This document shows positions 42,361-51,366 of a stretch of DNA of 64,000 nt, in pieces. Every line of letters starts with the position of its first letter. Within the stretch, counting starts at the first letter, position 1. Under the pieces are notes generated by a model. The model ran no database searches and was not told the origin of the DNA. It saw nothing but the letters and a program-made list of their open reading frames with translations. A program made the position numbers and the translations under genes. The DNA comes from an uncultured Clostridia bacterium. Lineage in GTDB: Bacteria > Bacillota > Clostridia > Christensenellales > Aristaeellaceae. The DNA is taken from assembly GCA_934662505.1 (NCBI GenBank), contig CAKUKE010000010.1, positions 1 through 64,000 of the forward strand. Reading direction: 5' to 3'.

Positions 42361-44046
42361 ATGAAACGCTTGCTTTCGATTTTTCTTTCATTTATCATGG
42401 CGCTGGGCTGCCTGACGGCGGCCTCCGCAGAAGCCACGGCAGTCCCGGCCGCGCAGTCCCCTGAAAGCGGTCTGCAGACGCTGGTGGACGAAGGGCTCAT
42501 CTCGCAGGAGACCCTGACGGCCATCCTGAACTACATGAAGGAAAACCAACCCGCCATGCCCGACGGTCAGCAGCCCGGCGGCGATCCTTCTGCCATGCCC
42601 GATGGTCAACAGCCCGGCGGCGATCCTCCTGCCATGCCCGATGGTCAGCAGTCCGGCGTGATGCTTTCCCAGACGCTGCTCAGCGACCTTCTGAACGCAG
42701 GCATCCTCACGCAGGATGAATACGACGCCATTCTGGCCTCTGATCTGGCCTCTGATCTGGTCTCAACCGCTGCAGCCTCCCTTGCGCCGGGCGGCAATCC
42801 GCCCGCCGGCGGCCCCGGCGCCTCCGCAGCCAATGTGACCTATACCGCCGCTACGGAGGTCACCGCCTCCGCCGACCTGACCGGCGGCAGCTACGCTTCC
42901 GAAACGTCCGATGAAAACGCCATCCTGATCGACACCGATGAAGCCGTCTCCCTGGCCGACCCGACCGTTGCCAAGACAGGCGACTCCGACGGCGGCGACA
43001 GCTGCAATTTCTACGGCCTGAACGCTGCCGTGCTGGCCAAGGGCGGGGCGAATGTGACCCTTTCCGGCGGCACAGTCACCACCAGCGCCAGCGGCGCCAA
43101 CGGCGTATTTTCCTACGGTGGCAACGGCGGGCAGAACGGCGCAGCCGGCGACGGCACCACCGTCACCCTTTCCGATATGACCATCACCACCACCGGCGAC
43201 GGCTCCGGCGGCGTCATGACCACCGGCGGCGGCGTCACCCACGCCAGCAACCTGACCATCGAAACCTCCGGCCGTTCCTCCGCAGCCATCCGCACCGACC
43301 GCGGCGGCGGCACCGTTACGGTGGACGGCGGCAGCTACACCACCAATGGGCTGGGTTCTCCCGCCATTTACTCCACCGCCGACATCGACGTGGCAAACGC
43401 CACGCTGGTCTCCAATCTGTCCGAAGGCGTATGCATTGAGGGCAAAAACAGCATTACCCTGACGGATTGCGACCTGACGGCCGATAACACCCGCTGCAAC
43501 GGCAACGCCACCTTCCTTGACAGCATTATGATCTACCAGTCCATGTCCGGCGACGCGGACGCCGGCACCTCCGCCTTCACCATGACCGGCGGTTCCCTGA
43601 CCAGCAAAAGCGGTCATGTGTTCCACGTGACCAACACCCATGCCGTCATCACCCTGAATGGCGTCGCCATCACCAACGAAGACGCTGACGGCGTGCTCCT
43701 CTCCGTCTGCGACGACGGCTGGAACGGCGGCAACAACCACGCCGAGCTGGCCGCCTCGGCGCAGACGCTGGAAGGCGCGGTGCTGGTGGGAGACAATGCC
43801 ACGCTGACCATGACGCTGACCGACGGCACAGCCTTTACCGGCTGCATCACCGGCGACATTCAGAACAGTCAGGGAGCCACCGTCTCCACGCAGGTGGGCG
43901 AGGCCTCCATTTCGCTGGACGGCACCAGCACCTGGACGCTGACCGCGGACAGCTACATCACCGCCTTCTCCGGCAGCGCCGAACAGGTCGTCGCGAACGG
44001 CTTTACCCTGTATGTAAACGGCGTCGCGCTGACCGGCACCCGTTAA
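42361..44046 (+). CDS. Secreted beta-helix-like protein under the two-component system
   Basis: 561 aa. A signal peptide (cleaved near ASA-EA, about residue 23) is followed by a segment holding near-perfect 13-residue repeats of the MPDGQQPGGDPxA type (about residues 66-100) and the short repeat SDLASDLASD. The rest is Gly/Ser/Thr-rich with alternating VTLS, MTIT and LTIE strands, as in right-handed parallel beta-helix (pectate-lyase-like or adhesin) proteins. No catalytic motif or wall anchor is seen. AAGGAGG precedes the ATG. It is probably an adhesin or a carbohydrate-interacting exoprotein. Confidence 0.75.
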   Translation: MKRLLSIFLSFIMALGCLTAASAEATAVPAAQSPESGLQTLVDEGLISQETLTAILNYMKENQPAMPDGQQPGGDPSAMPDGQQPGGDPPAMPDGQQSGVMLSQTLLSDLLNAGILTQDEYDAILASDLASDLVSTAAASLAPGGNPPAGGPGASAANVTYTAATEVTASADLTGGSYASETSDENAILIDTDEAVSLADPTVAKTGDSDGGDSCNFYGLNAAVLAKGGANVTLSGGTVTTSASGANGVFSYGGNGGQNGAAGDGTTVTLSDMTITTTGDGSGGVMTTGGGVTHASNLTIETSGRSSAAIRTDRGGGTVTVDGGSYTTNGLGSPAIYSTADIDVANATLVSNLSEGVCIEGKNSITLTDCDLTADNTRCNGNATFLDSIMIYQSMSGDADAGTSAFTMTGGSLTSKSGHVFHVTNTHAVITLNGVAITNEDADGVLLSVCDDGWNGGNNHAELAASAQTLEGAVLVGDNATLTMTLTDGTAFTGCITGDIQNSQGATVSTQVGEASISLDGTSTWTLTADSYITAFSGSAEQVVANGFTLYVNGVALTGTR

Positions 44047-44053
44047 AATGCAA

Positions 44054-44094
44054 AGACCGCGGAACGCCTGACGCGTTCTGCGGTCTGTTTTTAT
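44054..44094. terminator. Terminator between convergent genes
   Basis: AGACCGCGGAACGC (44054-44067) pairs with GCGTTCTGCGGTCT (44073-44086) with a mismatch, followed by GTTTTTATTA. It serves the plus-strand secreted protein gene and possibly the MATE gene on the other strand. Confidence 0.85.
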
Positions 44095-45503
44095 TACAAC
44101 TGATTTTTTATTTCCTCAGGCAGTTTGCGCCGCCACCAGCCCAGCCGGTAGCACAGCACGGTCAAAAGCATGCTGGTCACCCAGGAAGCAAGCAGGGAAG
44201 CATACAGAATGTCCGGATGTCCCTGCGGCCAGACCTCCGAGCGGGTCAGGCTCGCCAGCAGATAAGCCAGCGGCACCCGCAGCACCACGGTGGTCAGAAT
44301 GCTGATCCACATGGGCAGCATGGTCTCCCCCGCGCCGCGCATGACGCCCTGCAGCACCTGACTGACAGCAAAGCACAGATACCCTACGGCCAGCCAGCGC
44401 AGCCCCCGCTGCCCGATGAGCATCACGTCCTCCGTGGTGGTGAACATGCCGATCAGATTATGGCCGAAAAGCACGATGCACACCACCAGCACCCCGGCCA
44501 CCGCCAGTGCCAGCATCAGCAGATCGCGCGTACCCTGACGCACCCGGTCGCCCCGGCACGCGCCGATGTTCTGCCCCACAAAGGTCGTTGCCGCCGTACC
44601 GAAGGTAAAATTGGGCATCATGGCGAAACCGTCCACCCGCATGACGGCCACGCTGGCGGCAATGACCGCCGTACCCATGGAATTGGTCAGCCCCTGCACC
44701 ACAATGGCGGAAAGGGAAAAGATGGCCTGTGTGACGCCCGCCGGCACCCCCAGTCCGCAGAGCCGGCCAATGATGCGCCAGTCCGGCCGCAGGGTCTCGG
44801 CGTTCACGTCCACCACCTGCCGCATGCGGCACAGCCGCACCAGACACATCGCGCCGGACACTGCCTGCGCGATGATGGTTGCCCACGCCACACCCGCAAC
44901 GCCCATGTTCAGCCGGCTGACAAACAGGATATCCAGCACAATATTCAGCAGGCTGGCCACCAGCAGCGACACAAGCGGCATCAGACTGTCGCCCAATCCG
45001 CGCAGCACGCCCGCCAGAATGTTATAGGCCGCGCCGCCCAGAATGCCGATGAAGATGATCTGCAGATAGGTCACCGCCCCCGCCATCACGTCTTCCGGGG
45101 GCTTGACAAGGGACATCAGCCACGGCGAAAGGCTATATCCCACCACAGACATGAGAAGACCGCTGGCCACCGTCAGAAGGATGCTGGCGCCCACCACCCG
45201 GCTCAGCATTTTCCGGTCGTGCGCGCCGAAAAACTGCGCGGAAAGAATGCTGGCGCCGGTGGAAATGCCCATGAACAGTACCAGCAGTAGGTTCAAAATG
45301 GGTCCGGCCGTTCCGACCGCTGCCAGCGCGGTATCGCCGATGTACTGTCCCACCACGATGGAGTCCACCGTGTTGTACATCTGCTGTGCCAGATTGCCCA
45401 CCAGCAGCGGAATGGAAAAACGAACCAGACTGTCCCACGGTCTGCCGATGGTCATATCCTGCACACCGAACCAGCGCTGCAGTACGCCTGACTTCTTTTG
45501 CAT
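44094..45503 (-). CDS. MATE-family multidrug/Na+ efflux transporter
   Basis: 469 aa with twelve predicted membrane helices in two similar halves. MYNTVDSIVVGQYIGDTALAAVG and the second-half FVGQNIGACRGDRVRQG are MATE hallmarks. The family exports cationic drugs or metabolites by Na+ or H+ antiport. ATG 45503 has GAGGGG upstream. The promoter at 45535-45563 lies immediately before it. Confidence 0.93.
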   Translation of the reverse strand: MQKKSGVLQRWFGVQDMTIGRPWDSLVRFSIPLLVGNLAQQMYNTVDSIVVGQYIGDTALAAVGTAGPILNLLLVLFMGISTGASILSAQFFGAHDRKMLSRVVGASILLTVASGLLMSVVGYSLSPWLMSLVKPPEDVMAGAVTYLQIIFIGILGGAAYNILAGVLRGLGDSLMPLVSLLVASLLNIVLDILFVSRLNMGVAGVAWATIIAQAVSGAMCLVRLCRMRQVVDVNAETLRPDWRIIGRLCGLGVPAGVTQAIFSLSAIVVQGLTNSMGTAVIAASVAVMRVDGFAMMPNFTFGTAATTFVGQNIGACRGDRVRQGTRDLLMLALAVAGVLVVCIVLFGHNLIGMFTTTEDVMLIGQRGLRWLAVGYLCFAVSQVLQGVMRGAGETMLPMWISILTTVVLRVPLAYLLASLTRSEVWPQGHPDILYASLLASWVTSMLLTVLCYRLGWWRRKLPEEIKNQL

Positions 45504-45534
45504 AAAACCCCTCCCCAAATCACACACACCAGCC

Positions 45535-45563
45535 ATTGTACCAGCAACCGCCCGGAAATACAA
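45535..45563 (-). promoter_or_regulatory. MATE gene promoter
   Basis: Minus strand TTGTAT (45563-45558), 17 bp, TACAAT (45540-45535). The remaining 45564-45756 is non-coding with no clear signal. Confidence 0.7.
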
Positions 45564-45756
45564 GCCATAAAAGTAAAAAGCGGGCGACCCTTCCGCGCCC
45601 GCCACTCTCCGCCGGTTTTCCGTCCGTCCCCTCCCTAAAGTGTCCGCAGCCATGCGCGGAAAACCAAGGAAACCGCTCACAGGCATGCAAGCCTGATCGA
45701 ACCGTTTCTTCTGGCTTCCTGCGCATTCCGCCGCGCAGCGTGCTGTCACTGTTCAT

Positions 45757-46029
45757 TCACATCCAGACGATGTGCAGATGAGGGTTTTCCGCTGCGGCGT
45801 CTGAAAGAACGCGCCGGAGCGCATGGGCATATGACCCCAGCGCCGCATCCAGCGCCCATGCGTTGACTATCGCCAGCTCCGTCTCCCCGTCAAGGTCGGT
45901 CAGGCTGTCATACAGCGCGTCCAGATTCCCGCCATACCATTTGGGTAAGCCCAGCCCCCATGCCAGCAGCCGGTGAAACGCTTCCCGGCTCTCCACCCGC
46001 GCTGCATCCATTCCAAACCGCACGGTCAT
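45757..46029 (-). CDS. Barstar-family ribonuclease inhibitor
   Basis: 90 aa. LPKWYGGNLDALYDSLTD closely matches the barstar helix that plugs the barnase active site, including the Asp equivalent to D39 in NLDALYD. The C-terminal strand ends HLHIVW. It overlaps the barnase gene upstream by 4 bp (ATGA), so inhibitor and toxin are translationally coupled. By family knowledge it keeps any cytosolic RNase inactive. Confidence 0.92.
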   Translation of the reverse strand: MTVRFGMDAARVESREAFHRLLAWGLGLPKWYGGNLDALYDSLTDLDGETELAIVNAWALDAALGSYAHALRRVLSDAAAENPHLHIVWM

Positions 46030-46526
46030 TTTTCCCCTCCGTACAGCAGTTCAAAGGTCTCATAATGATCCCCGGTGTAATAAATCAGCCCGTCGTTGGA
46101 AAAAACGATGCGCTTTGCGCCCCGGCCGTCCGCCCCCAGCGTGTCAATATCACACTCGGTGTAAACCCGCCCCTGTCTTTCAGGCAGCGCACCTTCATAA
46201 TTGCCGAAACGGTCGCCGCCGATACACTTGCCGGGGGCGTAGGGCGCCAGCGAGCCGCCCGGCCAACCCATGGCGCGCGCTTCCTTTTTTGTGATGAAAT
46301 TGTCCGGCAGACGCCCAAAGGTGTGAATATAAAGCGCCACGTCCTCCTTGGACGTATAGTGGCTGTCCTCTGCAAGGGCAACCGTCTGCATGGGAGAAAC
46401 CGCCGTCTGCGTCCCGCCGTCCCCCGTCGCCTGCCCGGGCATCCCGGACATCCGGGCGCACCCGGTCAGCGCCAGACACAGCGCCAGCACCATCAGCAGG
46501 GCTTTCCACGATCTGCGCACTCTCAT
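46026..46526 (-). CDS. Barnase-family ribonuclease lipoprotein
   Basis: 166 aa. The N-terminus is a lipoprotein signal with lipobox LALTGC (cysteine near residue 23), unlike classical secreted barnase. The C-terminal 110 residues match barnase: GGDRFGNYEGALP, TECDID (Glu equivalent to E73), AKRIVFS (Arg equivalent to R87) and GDHYETF (His equivalent to H102). All three catalytic residues are present. The barstar gene follows with a 4-bp overlap. A surface-attached RNase could act on extracellular RNA or on neighbouring cells. Confidence 0.9.
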   Translation of the reverse strand: MRVRRSWKALLMVLALCLALTGCARMSGMPGQATGDGGTQTAVSPMQTVALAEDSHYTSKEDVALYIHTFGRLPDNFITKKEARAMGWPGGSLAPYAPGKCIGGDRFGNYEGALPERQGRVYTECDIDTLGADGRGAKRIVFSNDGLIYYTGDHYETFELLYGGEK

Positions 46527-46589
46527 TCCTCCTTTTTATTATCATACCACATCCGGAGGGAAATGCAAAGTGAGCCCCTTTACTGCCGC

Positions 46590-46626
46590 AAAAAACACGG
46601 CCGGGAGCGTGCTCCCGACCGTGCCG
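46590..46626 (-). terminator. Terminator of the sugar ABC operon
   Basis: CACGGCCGGGAGC (46596-46608) pairs with GCTCCCGACCGTG (46611-46623); on the minus strand it is followed by TTTTTTG. It ends the binding-protein gene transcript. Confidence 0.9.
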
Positions 46627-46638
46627 TTTTTCAGTGTC

Positions 46639-48234
46639 TTACTTCTGAATGCCCGCGTTCAGTTCGTCCAGAATGTTCTGCACCATACCGGCGTTCTCAT
46701 TCAGATACTGCTGCCATGCATCGCCCACCGTCTCGGGGGTCTGTTCGTAAACGATTTTGTACACCGCTTCCATGGGCTTGAGCGTGCCGCTCTTGGAATA
46801 GAAATCGCCGTTGAAAAGGGCCAGATCGTTGTCGTAGGCCAGCACCTTCAGCTTCGGGAATTCCTTGCGCAGCGTCCAGAAGTGGTTCACGGTTTCCTTC
46901 ACGAAGGGAGAATACTTGTCGCTCAGGTTGGCAATTTTGCTGTCCTCCATCGCGCCGGGGAAGAAGGGATGCACCAGATCGCTGACCGCCTCGCCGTCCT
47001 TGTTGAAGGGAACAGGCTTGCCGGTGGCCTCGTCGATGGTGCGCAGGGACACGATGGCGCCGTCCTCGCCCCATTTCCAGTCCTTGTCCTCAATGCCGTA
47101 GTAGCACAGCATGATGCCCTCATCGCTGAGGAGATAATCATACATGGCGAGGAAACGGTCGATCACCTTTTCATCACAGTCATGACGGAAGATGTACTCG
47201 CTCCAGCTGTTGCCGCTTTCCTTGGCCTGCATGTTGCCGTCCTTGTCCAGCAGGTAGGCGTAGCCGATCATGCTTTCCGCATCGGCGGTGGGATCGTTGG
47301 TCAAAAAGCCGCTCATCGCCTGATTGAAGAACAGGAAGTCGAAGCCGTCGAAATAGCTGAACAGGGTGCCGTTCCAGAACTGATTGCGCGCCTCATAGAA
47401 GGGGTCGTTGTAGAATTCCTTGCTCAGGAAGCCCGCGTCGTAGAACTTCTTCATGGTGCGGATACCGTCCGCCATGCTTTCATCCGCCCACGCCCACACG
47501 TACTTGCCCTGATCGGCGTTGTAGTAGAAACCGCCGGTAGACAGCTCGGGCACGTATTCCACCAGACCCAGCTGCTGAATGTTGTCGGGCCAGATGTGGC
47601 CGAACATGGTCATGTCCGGATTGGCGGCCTGCACCTTTTCATACATGTCGTACACTTCGTCCACCGTGTAGTAGTCCTTGATCTCCACGCCCGCGGCCTT
47701 GGCCAGATCCTTGCGGTAGTAGAAGCTGGAATTGTAGTCCACGTAGGGTTCGGCGCTTTCCAGCGCGCGGGGCACGGCGTAATACTGACCGTCATACTTG
47801 TAGGCATCCCGCTGCTTGATCAACTCCAGCGCGGCCTTGATGTGGGGGTAATTTTCTTCGTAGCCTTCCGGCAGAAGGGTCAGCATTTCATCTTCGCAGT
47901 AGCCCATGTACTCGGAGATGCCCAGGGTGGAGATCATCACGTCCGGCATATCGTCGCCGTTGATCATGATGCGCAGCTTCTCCTGATGGGTGTTGTACTC
48001 CAGAGGCACATATTCAAAGCGGACGTTGAACTTTTCCGCCATGTACGCCCAGCGGGCGTCATAGTACTTGCCATCCTCTTTGGTAAAGTCGTCGCTGCTT
48101 TCGCACAGCACAGGGATGTCCCAGATGGCCATTTTGATGGTGACGGGTTCCAGAGTTTCCTCCGCCAGTGCGGTCAGGCTACACACGGACAGCAGCGTGA
48201 CCAGCGCCAGCAGCAGCGCCAGAGTCTTTTTCAT
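46639..48234 (-). CDS. Extracellular solute-binding protein (LplA-like)
   Basis: 531 aa. A signal peptide (MKKTLALLLALVTLLSVCSLTALA) without a canonical lipobox precedes a large family 1-type binding protein (for example INGDDMPDVMIS, YAVPRALES, GFLTNDPTADAESMIGY). It is long, as usual for LplA-type oligosaccharide-binding proteins. AGGAGG lies upstream of the ATG. It is the last gene of araC-lplB-lplC-binding protein. The sugar is unknown; the neighbouring esterase and glycosidase point to a decorated polysaccharide. Confidence 0.9.
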   Translation of the reverse strand: MKKTLALLLALVTLLSVCSLTALAEETLEPVTIKMAIWDIPVLCESSDDFTKEDGKYYDARWAYMAEKFNVRFEYVPLEYNTHQEKLRIMINGDDMPDVMISTLGISEYMGYCEDEMLTLLPEGYEENYPHIKAALELIKQRDAYKYDGQYYAVPRALESAEPYVDYNSSFYYRKDLAKAAGVEIKDYYTVDEVYDMYEKVQAANPDMTMFGHIWPDNIQQLGLVEYVPELSTGGFYYNADQGKYVWAWADESMADGIRTMKKFYDAGFLSKEFYNDPFYEARNQFWNGTLFSYFDGFDFLFFNQAMSGFLTNDPTADAESMIGYAYLLDKDGNMQAKESGNSWSEYIFRHDCDEKVIDRFLAMYDYLLSDEGIMLCYYGIEDKDWKWGEDGAIVSLRTIDEATGKPVPFNKDGEAVSDLVHPFFPGAMEDSKIANLSDKYSPFVKETVNHFWTLRKEFPKLKVLAYDNDLALFNGDFYSKSGTLKPMEAVYKIVYEQTPETVGDAWQQYLNENAGMVQNILDELNAGIQK

Positions 48235-48281
48235 GACAGGTTTCCTCCTTTTTATTTTTAAGGCTCATGCCTTAAAGTTCG

Positions 48282-49163
48282 TCATCCCTTCACGGCGCCG
48301 ATCATGACGCCCTTGGCAAAATATTTCTGCAGGAACGGATACACGCACATGATGGGCACCATGGTCACAAGCACGCTGGCCATGCGCACCCCCTCGGCGT
48401 ACACCTTCACCTGCATCAGCGCGTTTTCCCGGTCGGCCATGGATGAGGTGGCTTCGTTGATGATGCGGCGCAGGTGCAATTGCAGCGGCCACATCAGCGG
48501 CTTATCCAGATAGATCAGCGCGCCGAACCAGTCGTTCCAGAATCCCACCACGATAAACAGGGAAATGGTAGCGATGACCGATTTGGACAGGGGCAGGATA
48601 ATGGACCAGAGAATGCGGAACTCCCCCGCCCCGTCCAGCCGGGCGCTTTCCTCCAGGCTGGGCGGCAGATCCCGGAAAAACGTGCTCATGATCATCAGAT
48701 AGTAGGTGCACACCCCTGCCGGCAGGATCAGCGCGCCAAAGGTATTCTTCAGCCCCAGCCGCACCATGAGCAGGTAGGTGGGGATCAGACCGCCCGAGAA
48801 AAACATGGGGATGAGCAAAATGAGATAAAACAGCTTTTTCAGCGGGAACTGGCGGGTGATGGCATAGGCCGTCAGACAGTTGATGGTGATGCAGTAGACC
48901 AGACCGACCACCGAAATGAAGATGGTGTTGCGGTAAGCAGGCCAGAGCCAGTCCTCCCGGAAAATACGCTCATAGGCTTTCAGGGTAGGCTCCTTCGGGA
49001 AAAGGGTCAATTTGTTCTGCAGGTATTCCTCCTGCGAAATGAAGGACACGGTGATCGCATTGACAAACGGCAGCAGGATCATCAGCGCAAATACCGTCAG
49101 AAAGACCAGAATGACCACGTGACCCACCGTCACATGCCGCAGCCGGCGATGCAGGACAGTCAT
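48282..49163 (-). CDS. ABC sugar permease, LplC/CUT1 type
   Basis: 293 aa with six membrane helices and the EAA loop ESARLDGAGEFRILWSIILPLSK. TLFPKEPTLKAYERIF is typical of LplC-like permeases. It pairs with the LplB-like permease 13 bp upstream. No ATPase is encoded in the cluster, so a shared MsmX-type ATPase elsewhere is likely. ATG 49163 is chosen over a longer unsupported frame. Confidence 0.92.
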   Translation of the reverse strand: MTVLHRRLRHVTVGHVVILVFLTVFALMILLPFVNAITVSFISQEEYLQNKLTLFPKEPTLKAYERIFREDWLWPAYRNTIFISVVGLVYCITINCLTAYAITRQFPLKKLFYLILLIPMFFSGGLIPTYLLMVRLGLKNTFGALILPAGVCTYYLMIMSTFFRDLPPSLEESARLDGAGEFRILWSIILPLSKSVIATISLFIVVGFWNDWFGALIYLDKPLMWPLQLHLRRIINEATSSMADRENALMQVKVYAEGVRMASVLVTMVPIMCVYPFLQKYFAKGVMIGAVKG

Positions 49164-49176
49164 TGTTTTCCCTCCC

Positions 49177-50124
49177 TTACTTGACAGCGTAAATGCCTTG
49201 CCCGGTGACGGCAAAGGAGAACCGATCCGCCAGCAGGATCAGCACCAGCCCGATAACGGACTTGAACAGACCGATCGCGGCGCTGAACCCGTAATCCGGC
49301 GACGAACTGAAGGTCATGTCATAGATGTAGGTATCCAGAATGTTGGCCTCGTCCGCCACCACGGCGTTGCGCAGGTTGAAGATCTGATCGAACCCCGCAT
49401 TGAGCAGCCCGCCCACCTGCAGAATGAACATGATGGCCACCGTGCCCGCGATGCCGGGAAGCGTCACGTGCAGCGTCTGCTGAAAACGGTTGGCGCCGTC
49501 CATGAGCGCCGCCTCGTAGAGCTGCTCGTCCACCCCCGCAATGGCCGCCATGAAAATGATGGACGACCAGCCCACTTCCTTCCAGATATCCGTGACGTAC
49601 AGAATGCCCCGGAACATGCTGGGCGTGGACATGAAGGCAATCGGCTCCCCGATGAGCCCCAGCGTCTGCAGCGCGGCATTGAGCATGCCGTCCAGACGGA
49701 GGATATTTTTCAAAATACCCGCCACAATGACCCATGAGAGAAAATGAGGAAAGGTGAACACGGTCTGCAGCCCCTTGCGCAGCTTTTCATGCCGCACCTC
49801 GTTGAGCAGCAGCGCCATGACGACCGACGCGGGAAATTCCAGCAGCAGCCGTCCGCAGCTGATGAGCAGGGTGTTTTTCAGCGCCTTGCCGAAGGCCGCG
49901 TAGCTGAAGAGCATACGGAAGTTTTTCAGCCCCACCCAGTTGCTGCCCCAGATGCCCTTCCGCGCCGAATATTTTTTAAACGCCAGCAGGACGCCCGGCA
50001 TGGGCGCATAGCTGAAGATGGCCAGCGTGACAAGCGCGGGCAGCAGCATGACGTAGATATACCAGTATGGCTTGATATAGCGCTGAAAAAAGCTCTTTTT
50101 CCGTCTTGCGGGAACCGCAATCAT
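49177..50124 (-). CDS. ABC sugar permease, LplB/CUT1 type
   Basis: 315 aa, MetI-like fold. YSAPMPGVLLAFKKYSARKGIWGSNW-type start (split here for length: APMPGVLLAFKKY) and EAALMDGANRFQQTLHVTLP are LplB signatures. ATG 50124 is preferred; GTG 50133 is also possible, and neither has an ideal ribosome site. It follows the AraC-type regulator by 19 bp. Confidence 0.9.
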   Translation of the reverse strand: MIAVPARRKKSFFQRYIKPYWYIYVMLLPALVTLAIFSYAPMPGVLLAFKKYSARKGIWGSNWVGLKNFRMLFSYAAFGKALKNTLLISCGRLLLEFPASVVMALLLNEVRHEKLRKGLQTVFTFPHFLSWVIVAGILKNILRLDGMLNAALQTLGLIGEPIAFMSTPSMFRGILYVTDIWKEVGWSSIIFMAAIAGVDEQLYEAALMDGANRFQQTLHVTLPGIAGTVAIMFILQVGGLLNAGFDQIFNLRNAVVADEANILDTYIYDMTFSSSPDYGFSAAIGLFKSVIGLVLILLADRFSFAVTGQGIYAVK

Positions 50125-50143
50125 CCTCTCCACACCCCTTTTT

Positions 50144-51055
50144 TTATTTTGAAGCGCCGTCTTTTTTCATGTAGACCCGCGGGCTGATCCCGTACTGCTG
50201 TTTGAATGCGCGGCTGAACGCGTGTATCGACTGATAGCCCAGCAGCTTGGACACCTCCGTCACGCTCATGCCGAAGGCCAGAAACTCCCGCGCCTTTTCA
50301 AACCGTCTTCTGTGGTAGTAATCGCCCAGACTCTCGTTCATTTTGCCGGAGAACACCTTGGCGATATAGGAATAGCTGTAGCCGAACACCTGACTCAATT
50401 CCGTCAGCCGGTCGATACTGCCCACATTGTTGTCCAGATAATGCACAATGTCGTACACCAGCTTTTCGCTGTCGTTCTTTTCGCCCTGCCCCACGATATA
50501 GTTGCGGTTGCTGCGGGGATTGAGCAGACGGTACACCTGACAGAGCAGCTGATGCACACAGCACTCCTTCATCAGCCCGGACAATTGATCCTCCACCACC
50601 AGTTCATTGAACAGGGCGATGAAGCTTTCCTGTACGTCGAACACATTGTGGGCGATGCGGTTGGTCGGGTGAGCATAGAAGCTGTCCATTTTTTCGATGA
50701 TTTCCATGCCGATGGGACGGCTGGCACGAAAGCCGATATACATGTAGCGGAAAGGGTCGTCTCTGGACGCCCGCACCTCGTGCACCTCATCCGCACCGTT
50801 CACAAACAGCGAGCCCCGCTTCACAGGATATTCCACCCCGTTGGCGCAGAACACCCCTGTTCCGGAGACCACGTAGGATATTTCGTGCACCGGCTGGGTG
50901 TGGGGGGGATACCACAGTCCCGGCTCGCAATTCAGGTCGCCGATCTGACGCACCACATACGGCCCGATGTTCGCCTTTTCCTGGGGGTCGTACAGATTGT
51001 CAAAATGAAAGCGCGCCCGGTTTATCGGGGCCGCCCGCTCCTGTTCCCGATCCAT
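50144..51055 (-). CDS. AraC-family regulator of the carbohydrate cluster
   Basis: 303 aa. The N-terminal cupin-like AraC ligand domain (VHEISYVVSGTGVF, KRGSLFVNGADEVHEV) senses the inducer; the C-terminal double helix-turn-helix (LTELSQVFGYSYSYIAKVFSG and VTEVSKLLGYQSIHAFSRAFKQQYG) binds DNA. ATG 51055 has GAGGTGA upstream. Being first in the operon, it probably activates it in response to the imported sugar. Confidence 0.92.
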   Translation of the reverse strand: MDREQERAAPINRARFHFDNLYDPQEKANIGPYVVRQIGDLNCEPGLWYPPHTQPVHEISYVVSGTGVFCANGVEYPVKRGSLFVNGADEVHEVRASRDDPFRYMYIGFRASRPIGMEIIEKMDSFYAHPTNRIAHNVFDVQESFIALFNELVVEDQLSGLMKECCVHQLLCQVYRLLNPRSNRNYIVGQGEKNDSEKLVYDIVHYLDNNVGSIDRLTELSQVFGYSYSYIAKVFSGKMNESLGDYYHRRRFEKAREFLAFGMSVTEVSKLLGYQSIHAFSRAFKQQYGISPRVYMKKDGASK

Positions 51056-51289
51056 TTTCTGACGCTCACCTCGTTTCATAGTATAGCGATCCGCTCCGGC
51101 TTTGTATTTGATATTTTTAATACGTGTATTGATGAAAGCTGGCAAGTTGTTTGCCCGTTCCGTTCTTTTTTCATACTATATTCGGTCAAAAAGCGCCCGC
51201 AACAGCATATTTTTCAGTGTTTTTCCAATTCCTGGGCTTTTCTTTTTTTAACCATTTTGGTTTACCTTTGCTGCGCGGCCGGCCGAAAA

Positions 51290-51330
51290 AAGCGAGCCTC
51301 CCTCCGTTGTGAGAGAGACCCGCTTCTTTT
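51290..51330 (-). terminator. Terminator of the SGNH gene
   Basis: On the minus strand an imperfect stem (AAGCGGGTCTCTC with GAGGGAGGCTCGCTT) is followed by a T run near 51290. It lies between the SGNH gene end and the AraC promoter region. The stretch 51056-51289 is AT-rich with no gene; it should hold the AraC promoter (TATACT-like element near 51083). Confidence 0.7.
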
Positions 51331-51366
51331 CAAATGCGCCAAAGATGTCCTCTTTGGTTTGCGCGG

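Noticed and set aside
46390..48261. 623-codon plus-strand frame opposite the binding protein
   Set aside because: Shadow of a full-length solute-binding protein; it crosses the terminator at 46590-46626.
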